Part shown: piece by piece, positions 46,615-57,076 of the stretch
How positions within the stretch are numbered: position 1 is the first letter of the stretch
Layout of the letters: every line of letters begins with the position of its first letter
From: Megalonaias nervosa
Taxonomy: Eukaryota > Mollusca > Bivalvia > Unionida > Unionidae
Assembly: GCA_016617855.1 (NCBI GenBank)
Contig: JAECUM010004940.1
Span: 30,244 to 94,243 of the forward strand
Reading direction: 5' to 3'
DNA: 64,000 bases
Notes under the pieces: generated by a model
What the model saw: only the letters and a program-made list of their open reading frames with translations
Database searches by the model: none
Told to the model about the DNA's origin: nothing
Program-made: the position numbers and the translations under genes

Positions 46615-46870
46615 CTTGACTTTCACAAACTTCACATTCACACTGCCAGAGCACAAGTACACCGGTCCATGATACTTGCTTGATCCTCAGCTCTATAAAA
46701 ACGACAATCCGCTACCAGGACAAAACCCTTATTATCAAGTTGATGCTATTGTCCTGAAGCACGATATTTGTTATGGTGATCACGAGGACAATAAGGCGGG
46801 ATACGACACAAAGATGATACACGAACTAAGCGAAATGCAACCACACCGAAACAGAGAACGTATTGATTGA
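46615..46870 (+). pseudogene. phospholipase A2-like domain (parvovirus/Polinton type)
   Basis: The frame reads KYTGP (calcium-loop position), a stop, then NDNPLPGQNPYYQVDAIVLK and HDICYGDHED. 'YxGPG...D-x-x-x-x-HDxxY' is the calcium-binding and catalytic layout of the PLA2 found in parvovirus VP1 and in Polinton/adintovirus genes, used by virions for leaving endosomes. The catalytic His-Asp pair is kept. It ends RNRERID at a TGA and is followed by the integrase region, an arrangement I associate with these elements. Confidence 0.65.
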
Positions 46871-46924
46871 AAGCTGGTACAGGGGTTTATTGGAGCAAAA
46901 CATAAATTAAGTATTGGTCTGCAA

Positions 46925-47720
46925 TCAAACCAAGTAAGTTCACCTTCCATCCAGTTGGCGTCGGAACTTCACAAACCTAAGAAAGGATTATCAGAAGAAG
47001 CACTATTAGGAAATGCACAAGATAACATTTGGGCGATGGAAATTGCTGACATGTTAAATGTTGTTAAAGACAATGATATTTACTAACCATTATTGATGTT
47101 TTAAGTAAATACGAGTTAATGTACCTGTTAGAGATTAAATATGATCTACAATAATAACTGCACTGTGTCAAATAATATCAACAACAGAACGAAAACCTAA
47201 TAAGATTGGGACATATTATGGAGCAGAGGTTTTTAATAAACAATTTGAAACGTTTCTAGTACAAATTAATATTACAATGTACATAACAGAAAAATAGGAA
47301 AAAGTGTCATTGTAGAGCGTTTAAAAAGAACGCTTAAGGAACAAATCTACAAGCACTTTACAAAAAAAACCCCAAACAACTATTAAAAGATATGTTGATG
47401 ATCTGCTGCGGATCGTCGTAAACTACGATAACACAAAACACAGAACTTTAGGTGTGACTCAAGTGGAAACTGATGGGCGTCTGATGTTATCAAACGAGAA
47501 CATGTAACGCCGAAGCGATTTCAACATCAGTAATAAGGTTAGAATCTCATTGGTAAAGAAAACATTTGAGAAAGGTTTTTCTTCAAATTGGACAGAAGAA
47601 TTATTTTAGTTGACAAGGTTCTAACGACGATACCAATAACATTTAAACTAACAGACGTTTCAGTTGAAGATGTTATTTGTCGTACTGGAGTTATTATGTT
47701 CATGAAATGTCTGAGCCTCT
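46925..47720 (+). pseudogene. Polinton-type (retroviral-like, DDE) integrase remnant
   Basis: The N-terminal side has ASELHKP and DNIWAMEIADMLNVV (usual W-x-x-D-L-x-D-M region with the first catalytic Asp). Further on come FNKQFETFLVQINITMYITE, RYVDDLLRIVVNYDNTKHRT with LGVTQVE, and the C-terminal KVRISLVKKTFEKGFSSNWT plus EELF. Order and motifs fit the Polinton integrase with its C-terminal chromodomain-like part. Several frame changes; the second Asp and the Glu are not clearly kept. The enzyme would insert the element and make the 5-6 bp target duplication. Confidence 0.7.
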
Positions 47721-48948
47721 CGTAAAAATTGCCAATTCTCAGCAACAATGAAGAAGAACTTTTTGATCCTTTAGGCAAGATGATATTTTGAAGTTGTAAC
47801 AGACAGTTGGACATCGACATCTGTTTCAGTAAAAGCATCAGCAACTTCGCCGCAGTCGCGTGCTAGCACGCCGTGATCCCGCTCCAAAACAATACAACAG
47901 GACCCGTTGAGGACTTCTTGGAGACTGAAAAAGAAAAACGAAATAAATTTGACTGACCGCAGAAGAAATCGTGCTACTTGAAACATACAACAAAATATGG
48001 TCACATTACAACAGGGACAGATAACGTACCACGCAAAACATTGTCTTTCAAATGCTGAATTGCACCACGTCATGTCAGGAGAGAGCTTGCGACTTTATAT
48101 TTTTGTGGTAAGTTTCAGAAGATAAACGGTTTCTTGGATTATTTTGGCAAGAATTCAAAACCTATTACGAAACAAGAAAGCTGCAAGAAGAAAAGACAAT
48201 TGCTGTCATCAAGAGAGAGAAGGTACTGTGCTGTTAGAACGCGACTCCAGAAAACCGCACTGCTCGGTAACGATGTGTCCTTTTCTCTAGCATTTCAACT
48301 TTGCCGCGGACCACGATGTCTACTAACCCTGATTTAACCCTCGTACTTCCACATTTGATATTTTAAAAACATTGTAAACCAATTTGTAAAAGAACTACCC
48401 TTTTTTGACAGCAGCGACGAAGTCACCAACTGCTCTTACCATTTGTTGCTTCACCTATTAGGACAGAATTTTTGAGTAAAAGTAATAACATTGAAATTTT
48501 CTCTAAATTGTATTAAAACTAATTTTTCATTGGATTATATTGGAAGTAATTTCCACTGAAATATATTGAGATTAACTATATTTATTTTCCTATTACAACT
48601 ATATACTATTTTGATAATGATTGCGCCCTTACAAACAAGCGCAAATCCCCTCCACTACAAATTTTTATTATATACCTAGTCAGCAAAACTAGTATTCCTA
48701 AATTGTGTCAGTATTTCGTGACCAGATTCTTAACATTTTTTTCTGACTGAGTAAGATATAAGACTTAGCGTTTGTCTGAAAAAAATAGCTGATGAAGCAA
48801 ATTCTGACGTAAGCGAAACACACTCGCTTCCATTAAGAATAGACGGAGCATCCTTCTGATTCGAGACGGACGCACACAGGCCGAACGCTTTTCCAAATTT
48901 GGCCAGGAGCATGCTCGAATCAGTATAAATAAAGACTGTGTAGATCAG
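47721..48948. other. end of remnant 3 and spacer, no gene
   Basis: Short chance ORFs only. I could not find a terminal inverted repeat matching the left side of remnant 3. Confidence 0.4.
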
Positions 48949-49585
48949 TCCGCTCTGTCAAGAATCAGAAGGTTTTGTTCGTCTTTCTTACAAGTAAGAA
49001 TCGTTTGTGTTCCTAAAATTCTTTAAAGAATCAGTACTTTTAATGTTAGAGATTTCTACGGTATACTTCATAGTTTTGCAACATTCTTGTGTGTTCTTTT
49101 TATTTCATATTATAATGCAATGGAATGTTTAATTGTTTTAAAGAATTTATATTCATTTGCACTTGTGGTAATTATTATTCGGTACCAACTTCATGTTTAG
49201 ATATAATTTGGGAATAAAATATTCTTTAAGTAATAAAGAATAATGTTTAGTAATCTATTTCAAATTAGTATTCTATTTTAAAGTTAGTAAAATACATTTC
49301 TTCAAAATGATTGTTGCTTTAATCGCAACTATTGAATTTTATACTCTTTGGCTATCATGAATTCAATCGATATTTAATTATCTGTATTATATTCTAAAAC
49401 ACAGAAATTACACAAATGAATGAAGTTGGTAAGTTTGAAAGAAAGTATAATTTTATATGTATTTCATGTATTTTAAATATAAAGGCTTTATAAGGTGTAT
49501 CCCTAGAATGTAGTATTATATATTAACTATTTAAATAAAGTCCGCTCTGTCAAGAATCAGAAGGTTTCGTTCGTCTTTCTTACAG
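48925..49585 (+). mobile_element. possible LTR-type fragment: two 44-bp direct repeats with TATA and AATAAA
   Basis: GTCCGCTCTGTCAAGAATCA plus GAAGGTTTTGTTCGTCTTTCTTAC occurs at about 48949 and again at 49541 with one change. The first follows GTATAAATAAAG and the second follows AAATAAA. A repeated R-like segment after a TATA box and after a polyA signal resembles retroelement R regions, but no coding part is present. Tandem duplication is the alternative. Confidence 0.35.
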
Positions 49586-49681
49586 AGATTCCCGCTACCT
49601 CTTGCATCGCCAAATTCCCCAGATGTAGCCGTATCTACACCATTATGCGTGACACCTTTATCTTTAAGAGAGCCCGAACTT

Positions 49682-49684
<3 letters not shown>

Positions 49685-49739
<55 letters not shown>
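49685..49739. repeat. (CT)n microsatellite
   Basis: Pure CT run. Confidence 0.95.
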
Positions 49740-49740
<1 letters not shown>

Positions 49741-51552
49741 ATCATGGGCAAAGACATCTCTTAAGGTTACTAGTATTTCCTTCTCATAGCAGGGAATGAG
49801 AAGAAGGTTATGATATGATAACAACAATCTTTTCATAACACACCTACAAAGGTGATCTCTCTTCTAAGACCAAAGAACGAGATAGAACAGGTGCGTTCGG
49901 AAGTTGACTGGATTTTATCTAAACAACAACTGTCACGTCCTTATGTTCCACTTCTATTTGTGATAATGACTTGTGATACTTCAAAAGCCATAGAAAATTA
50001 TGTGCCTTTAGTTTTTGATATTTGCACCGACTTTCCACTATACAAGTGTCAGGAGAAGAAAAAAATCTTTCCAATTCTTGCCAATTATCCAAAACAGGCA
50101 CACTTGCAACTTGACCAGAAATCTGTACTTCTTTATTTGTAGATATCCGACAGACCCGTCCCAGCATATAAAGCTGGTTAAGAACTTTAAGAATATCCCC
50201 ACATCTTTTAATAAATATCAAATCTTTTATGTGTATTTTCCCTATTCCGCCCTTTACTGGTGATTAGGCATGTTCCCTAAAAACAGAAACAAGTTTGAAA
50301 AACAGGTTGGATTCAGGTTTCTGTTGATTATTGTTTCAAGTTGTTGGTGCATGGCAGATTACATCTGCATACCTTCTCAAAGTGAGAGGCATTTCTACAC
50401 ATGTCATTACTTTTGTTAATTCGATTTTGTTAGTTAGTCATCGTTAATCATTAATTCTATTTTGCAATGTATATCTTTTGATAGAAGATGTGAGACTTTT
50501 TATTGTCGTAACGGTACGTTTGTTTTTTAGCTTTTTCTTTCCAAACAAATATCTAAGGCAAGGTGCTTAAGTTTGTTTAGTTTTCTTATTTCAAGCTCTA
50601 CAAAAGGATGTCTTGAAAGGGGATTGAAACTCTAAGGTACGCGGACGTGAAGGAAAACATCCCCTTTCTTAGTACAGTTTTCTGTCATTGTGCTCATTCT
50701 AATTATGATTGCCTTGTATCTTTTTGTTTTAGAGGTCGTATGTCTTCTTCTAATGTAAATTGCATGCATCAATGGATAGGCAGCTTGGTTCATCATCCTT
50801 GAGGCTCACTAAACTCTAGCTTCTTTTCTTCATAAAAATCCCAAATTCACTAATGTGAAAGAAAAAACCCCAGCTTCTCAATACTGTAACCCTTCTCTCT
50901 CTACCGATGTAAATATGGGTGCGAGTGTCAAAATGTCTTAGCGAGATCAAAAAAGGGTGTCCATTCCAAAACTCGAACCAATACATATAGTGTGGTAAAC
51001 CAAATGGAGCTATAGACAACAGAAGGATTGCCAATTAACATTCTAGATAGTCTGTCTGCCCTGCAAGTACTGGCGCCTAGGCAAACTTTTGATCACACAA
51101 CCTTAGAATATAACAATGCATTACTCATCATAAACGATTCCATTGGTTAAGTTTATTTTCTTAGGCTTTCGCTTCGAGTTGACTTCAGTAGCTCTTCACA
51201 CAGTGACGAGATAGTCCGTGTTTTTCTGTGCCTCACCGCTAGACGATTTACACTAAAAATATTTAAAAAGATAAAACTAGCATACTATCAATCGTACCAT
51301 TAGCGGTCCCATGGATATTGTGTCAGTGGTATTGCAAAATACATGACGGTTTGTTTGGATGAACTATTCTATTGACATCTTTTAGTCGTCTACATCTTTA
51401 GTTCACTGTTGTGATATTTTAAAATAGTGGATTTTTCTTTTGGATGTGATTTTCTAAGTGGAATGGTGTTTCTTTGAAACTTTCTTAAGGAAAATATACC
51501 ATAAAAACAAATGTAAGTGTCGTGATGTTTTTTCTAAAAGTAGGAATGATAT

Positions 51553-51559
<7 letters not shown>
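49740..51559. other. no supported gene
   Basis: The longest open frame (49852-50142, +) lacks an ATG start and any known motif. The rest is AT-rich spacer. Confidence 0.4.

Positions 51560-51601
<42 letters not shown>
51560..51601. repeat. (CT)n microsatellite
   Basis: Pure CT run preceded by nine C. Confidence 0.95.
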
Positions 51602-51605
<4 letters not shown>

Positions 51606-51690
51606 GTGGATGCAGATGGAGTTGAATATGCGATAATCATACCATCTTCAAGATCGGTAGCACAAACTTCTACTAACACATTTGGAAAGT

Positions 51691-51938
51691 TGTTGTTGTT
51701 GTAGGGTTTAACGCCATTTTTCAGCACAAGATAGGCTATACATGGCGGCCAGTATAAATGGTGGAGGAAGAACCCGGGAAAACTCCGGAAAGAACCACCG
51801 ACCCACGAGAAGCTACTGGCAAGCTTTCTCACATACCCACATCGGCCGAATCCGAGACTCGAACCCACCCAGACAGAGGTGAGATGACAGTGATCCGTAA
51901 CGGTGAGCGCTTTAGATCACTCGGCCACTCGGGGCCCC
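51691..51938 (-). mobile_element. tRNA-Leu/Ser-type SINE with ACAAC tail, copy 2
   Basis: Inverse orientation of the SINE at 37.15 kb, with the same A box (CCACTCGGCCA on +), B box and GGGTTTAACGCC end. It is flanked by a perfect 12-bp duplication CATTTGGAAAGT (51679-51690 and 51939-51950), so it is a fairly recent insertion. Confidence 0.92.
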
Positions 51939-52269
51939 CATTTGGAAAGTATTGTGTGACAAGGATCGCTATTGTCGCTTGATGTCTGCTTTCACCTTGA
52001 AAATGTGTCATCGTTTCATCTTGATTACAAACTTTAATTTGGCTAAGTTTTACATACTTCTTGAACTCTTTATATTTTACAGCGTAGGTGTAAGCCGTCG
52101 TTCTCAATTTTCTGGAAATGTATTTTTGCGTCTCTCAATTGTGACAATAATTTTAGGGGGACGAAAGAATTTCTGTGGGGTCGAATCAGGACTCTCTTTG
52201 TTTTGTGGCAGAAGTTGAGGACATTGATGCAGGCTCACTCATGTCGTCTTCGGAATCACTGGCATGGAT

Positions 52270-53956
52270 TTGAGCTAACAGTTCAACTCGTGTGTGGGGT
52301 GATGGATGATATAGATGGTGTAATGAACAGTAATTTTTTTGTAATGTAAGGGATAGTATATTTTGTGAGATTTTATCTCCTCTTATATTCTAAGCTAACA
52401 CAGGACTCTTGTAATAGTGTGTATATGTGGTGTTCGATGGTAATGGGATGTTTTATGGTATAGGTAGCGTGATGAATAATATTTTTTTAGATTTAAGGGA
52501 TGGTTTATTTTTTGTTTTCTTTCAGCCCCTTCTTTTGCACTATAAACTAATACAGGAATTTTTTATTTTTTTTTTGTTTTTTTTTTTTTTGGGGGGGGGA
52601 TAATTTGTGGGATGGGATGGTATAAAAGGTATGTGAGAGTATGTTTTGTGGGATTTCATCTCCTCTTACATTCTAAGCGAACATTAGAAGGTTTTGGATA
52701 GTGAGTATGATATAGTTGGAAGGTATAGTGGGTGTGATGGATAGTATATTTTGTAATTTAATGGATAGTATAATTTGTGGGATTTTATCTCCTTCTCTTA
52801 CATTCTAAGCTAACATAGGACTCTTGTGATAGTGTGTATATGTGGCGTTGGATGGTAATGGGATGTTTTATGGTATAGGTGGTGTGATGAATACTATTTT
52901 TGAGGTTTAAAGGATAGTACACTTTTGTTTTCTTTCACCTCCTTCTCTTATACTCTAAGCTAACACAGGACGTTTTTTGGATATTGTGTGGGAAATGGGA
53001 TGGCATATAAGGAATGTGAGAGTATGTTTTGTGGAATTTCATCTCCTTCTTTTACATTCTAAGCGAACACAGGACGCTTTTTGGATAGTGAGTGTGGTAT
53101 AGTTGGATGGTATGGTGGGTGTGATTGAAAGTACTTTTGTAATGTAAGGGATAGTATACTTTGTAAGATTGTATCTCCTCTTACATTTTAAGTTAAAAGA
53201 GGGAGTTTGGATAGTGAGTATGGTGTACTGGATGGTATAGTTGGTGCAATGAACAGTATTTTTGTAGTGTAAGGGATATATATTTTGTGAGATTTCATTC
53301 CTTTCTCTTACATTCTAAGTGAACACAAGACATTTTGGATAGTGAGTTTGATATGCTGGATGGTATAGCTGGTGTGATGGAAAGTACTTTAGTGGTTTAA
53401 GAGACAGTACATTTTGTGAGATTTCATCGCCCTCTATGACATTTAAACTAACACAGGACTTTTTTGAATGATGTATTAGATGATAGATGGTGTAGATGGT
53501 GTAATGGATAATATTTTACGGGGATGTTGATTGGTATTTAAGATATGTATGTTTTGTTTGCTTTCATCTCCATCTCTTTTACTCTAAGCTAACACAATGT
53601 GTTGTGTGTAAGGGGTGAGGGTTGGAATAGGTGGTGTTTTGGATATTATGTTTGTGAGATTTCTTTTCCTTCTCTTACATTCTAAACTAACAAATAGCGT
53701 TTTGGATAGAGTGTATAATGGGATGTTGGATGGTATATAAGGTATGTGAGAGTATTGTTGTGGGATTTCATCTTCTTCTCTTAAACTCTAAGCTAAACGT
53801 TTCTGCTTGTGATAGTTTGTGTATGGGATGTTGAATACATTAGGGATGTTGGATGATATAGTGGTGTGATGGATAGAATTTTGTGGTGTAAGGGATAGTA
53901 TATTTTGTGAGAGTTCATGTTCTTCGTTTACATTCTAAGCTAACACATGACGTTTG

Positions 53957-53960
<4 letters not shown>
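52270..53960. repeat. array of degenerate 100-155-bp repeats
   Basis: About a dozen units share TTTCATCTCCTTCTCTTACA and TTCTAAGCTAACACAGGACG, then TTTTGGATAGTGTGT and GGTATAGGTGGTGTGATG. Spacing varies from about 100 to 155 bp. It ends in a (GT)n tract at 53959-53991. No ORF is kept. Confidence 0.85.
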
Positions 53961-53998
<38 letters not shown>

Positions 53999-54151
53999 GT
54001 GTGTTTGTTTGTCCCTACAAATTCATTTCACCTACCTACCTACAGTAGCGCGTATTGAGGTCAGCCACTTGCAACATTGTAGCCAATTATTCCCCAGTGT
54101 CCATTACCGTGACGCCATTAAGCCAGGAACTTTTGATGCTATACATTTTTG

Positions 54152-54375
54152 ACTTGGGTTTTTCCATAGGATTTTACTAAAAGATGAAACTATAAATAGA
54201 TACTGGGTTTTTCCATAGGCTTTTCCTACAAGTTGTAGCTATAAATAGATACTAGAGTTTTCAAAAAGGATTTTACACAATTTGTAGCTATAAACATATA
54301 CCAGGGGTTTTTTTCTTCACAATCTGAGGCTATAAATATGTGCCAGGGTTTCTCCTTAGGATTTTTCCACAAGAG
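54152..54375. repeat. about 57-bp tandem repeat, four units
   Basis: Units share GGGTTTTTCCATAGGATTTT and AGCTATAAATAGATAC. Confidence 0.75.
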
Positions 54376-54509
54376 AGGAAACCCCAACGGCCCTTTTCAG
54401 GGCCACTCATATGTCTGGAAAAGATCTTTACTCATTGCCATATTTTGTTTGTGTATTTGTTGGTTTGATTGTTTGTTTATTTGTATATTTTAACCCATAC
54501 ACGCTTGAC

Positions 54510-54680
54510 CCTATACAGACCCACCATGTTCAAATTCCCATTACCACTACGCAGACCCATCCTGTTCCATTCCCCCCTGAGACTAGGCAGTCCCACCCTG
54601 TTCCATAACCCCTTGAGGCTAGACAGCCCCACCCTGTTCCATTTTCCGTTTGAGGCTATAGTACAACCCCCCTCCATTGT
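54510..54680. repeat. about 37-bp tandem repeat, four units
   Basis: Units share CCCACCCTGTTCCATT and CCTTGAGGCTAGACAG. They follow the 54.15-kb array and share its GAGGCTATA phrase. Open frames on both strands here are artefacts. Confidence 0.75.
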
Positions 54681-55195
54681 AACATAGATGTAAGTAAGGC
54701 TATAAATATTGAGGGCATAGTGGAAAAAACACTTTTTAACATGGAGTTCTACTTGAGGCTACTGTATCCCATATTACTACTACCATCTGATTACAGAGTT
54801 TCTGTATTAAGTCAATTCTAATATAATGCATTTTGCACGTTTTTAGATTTACATCTTGAATCAACAAACTGAGAACAAAACCCTCTTTTCATTTTCAATG
54901 ATTTATCTCGAAAACAAATCAGAAAGTAACCCTTGAAGCTAATGGCGTTGTTGATATATGCAATATATCCAATGATCAGTGGACGCAAACTAGAACAGTT
55001 TCCTCCATGACAACTGTTTTGAGGGGCTCCTATTGGCGGTAGTTTCGACTTATTCCGCGAAAACAATTAAATAACTTCAATAACTAACTTTATTGTTTTT
55101 TCTCTAAGAATCAAGTATGAACATAATACAAAATATATATTCTAATTGAGAACAGTTAGAGACAATAATAACAGAACACACAAACAACTTGTTAC

Positions 55196-55307
55196 TTGTG
55201 TATGATGACATATATCAGTTGTCTTGTGTATGATGACATATATCAGTTGTCTTGTGTATGATGACATATATCAGTTGTCTTGTGTATGATGACATATATC
55301 AGTTGTC
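55196..55307. repeat. 28-bp minisatellite, four identical units
   Basis: TTGTGTATGATGACATATAT plus CAGTTGTC repeated four times without change, which suggests recent expansion. Confidence 0.95.
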
Positions 55308-55374
55308 AAGATAATGTTCAGGATCCACAAGCACCTTTACGTCCTTGCACAACCAAAAATCCAACCATAAGTAC

Positions 55375-56201
55375 TACAATGTGTATTTAATTTGCATTGT
55401 GTGTTGACTTTACTCCATGATTATATGTCATGCATATCTATATTGTGTAATTGACCTTGGTCAGTAATTTAATTAGGACTACTTGACAAAAATCTTGTTA
55501 TTTTGTGAACAACATATTGCATAGCTAATATTTCTCAATAATTTTTGAGTACGCTTTAAGATCATGATTAATGAAGGTAAACTTGTTCACTTGTATCGGA
55601 GATTATGACATTTATTTTTCACTAGGAAGTTCCTCATCTTGTTGGCTGTTCTAGAAATGAATTTTTGGCCTTCATTCTGCTCCTCATATTGTGACTTAGA
55701 CTTTATATAAGGGAAAAGTAAACATAATTACTCATTCCTATTTTAACATTAGTCTTTAGATTAAGTAATTTTAGTTGTGTTTCAGTTAATATTTCCAAGA
55801 TCTATTAATTTCAGTTGTTCACTAGTACTATAAAGTGTTCAATATTTTCAGACTAAATCTTTATTTTGGGATTATTGTGAATTCATTCTCACAAAATTGG
55901 ATTATATCATTGTGATATATCAAGACAGTTGGCACATGAGCACATTCGAGGCTATTGGCGCATCACCACATTCAGTATTGGAATCTTTTACAGAACACAA
56001 CTGGAATTCAATCTATATACTCTATACTTTGGACTTTTCATTGAACTTTTAGAACTATGTGGGATTTAGTTAGCAACATTGTAAATTCTTTTTTAAACTT
56101 TCACTTTGTATTCTGGAGAAATAAATTATTTCTTGAGCTTTACAAAACGTGTTGGTTTTCGCTCTTTTTAGTTACTTAGTTGAAGACCATTGAGTCGTAA
56201 C
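55375..56201 (+). mobile_element. solo-LTR-like insertion upstream of gene C
   Basis: Homologue of 13797-14587 with the same AGTAC flanks (55370-55374, 56202-56206), TTTATATAAGGG and AATAAATTATTT. Shared site means it was present before the A/C duplication. Confidence 0.42.
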
Positions 56202-56949
56202 AGTACCTTTACGTCCCTACGACTCAGAACAGTCTTGTTTCTTTACGACGAGTTTCTCATGAGAGCTAGCAGAACTTAATGAACTATGCTCCTTCGTGAA
56301 GGGATCTCTTGCCAGAAGGTATTACTAGATGTACCAACTATGACATGTACATTCATTGCATTTCGAAAGAAATAAACGTGTTCATTACTATTTTACATAC
56401 GGTTAATTACTGATTTGTACGTCCAAACTCACATTTCAAGGAGAAGACATCTTGTATAATTTAGTGTAATATTCTTTCATAATCACTGAAAATATTCCCG
56501 TACGGGAAAAATAAAGGTTAAGGTTGAAACTGATTGTCACGGGAGAAACCTCCAGAACGTCAGAGGGTAACAACCGGCACGTTCCCATGGCAAACCCTAA
56601 CAGGAACTTTTCCGTATCTATTAGATTAAACTATTATTGCTCGACTCCGACCAGTGAAAATTTGATCTTTGTATCAATGATTCTTTTCATACTTAATCGA
56701 ATCTTCTTTTATGTTATGTTGTCAATGTTACATTGAAAAATTCGCTCTGAAAGAAATTGTGTTGTATTATTTACAATATTACACTATTACTACGATATGG
56801 ACAATTATTACAACGAAGATCTCTTTAAATATAGTTCTTTTGTCTCATGTACGTGAACAGTGGCACTTACATGCATTGCCTGTCACCTAATGTTACGTTG
56901 GTGTTATTGGCTCTATATGGCCCATAATGGTAAGATTCATTGATACTGC

Positions 56950-56996
56950 CACGTGGGAACGAACATTGATCGGTGTACGGTATTCGAGGTTTAAAA
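56950..56996 (+). promoter_or_regulatory. likely core promoter of gene C (E-box and TATA-like)
   Basis: CACGTG at 56950-56955 and TTTAAAA at 56990-56996, same layout and surrounding sequence as gene A. Confidence 0.45.
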
Positions 56997-57076
56997 GATT
57001 ATTGCCATCTTCGAAGACATTTAGATTCAAAGCGTATTTGTCGTCAAGATCTGCCGCGAAATAGACCTACAAGAAG

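Noticed and set aside
49852..50142. 96-codon + ORF
   Set aside because: No ATG, no recognised motif and no conserved neighbour; left as spacer.
54477..54687. Pro-rich and Gly/Arg-rich ORFs on opposite strands
   Set aside because: Products of the short tandem repeat at 54.5-54.68 kb.
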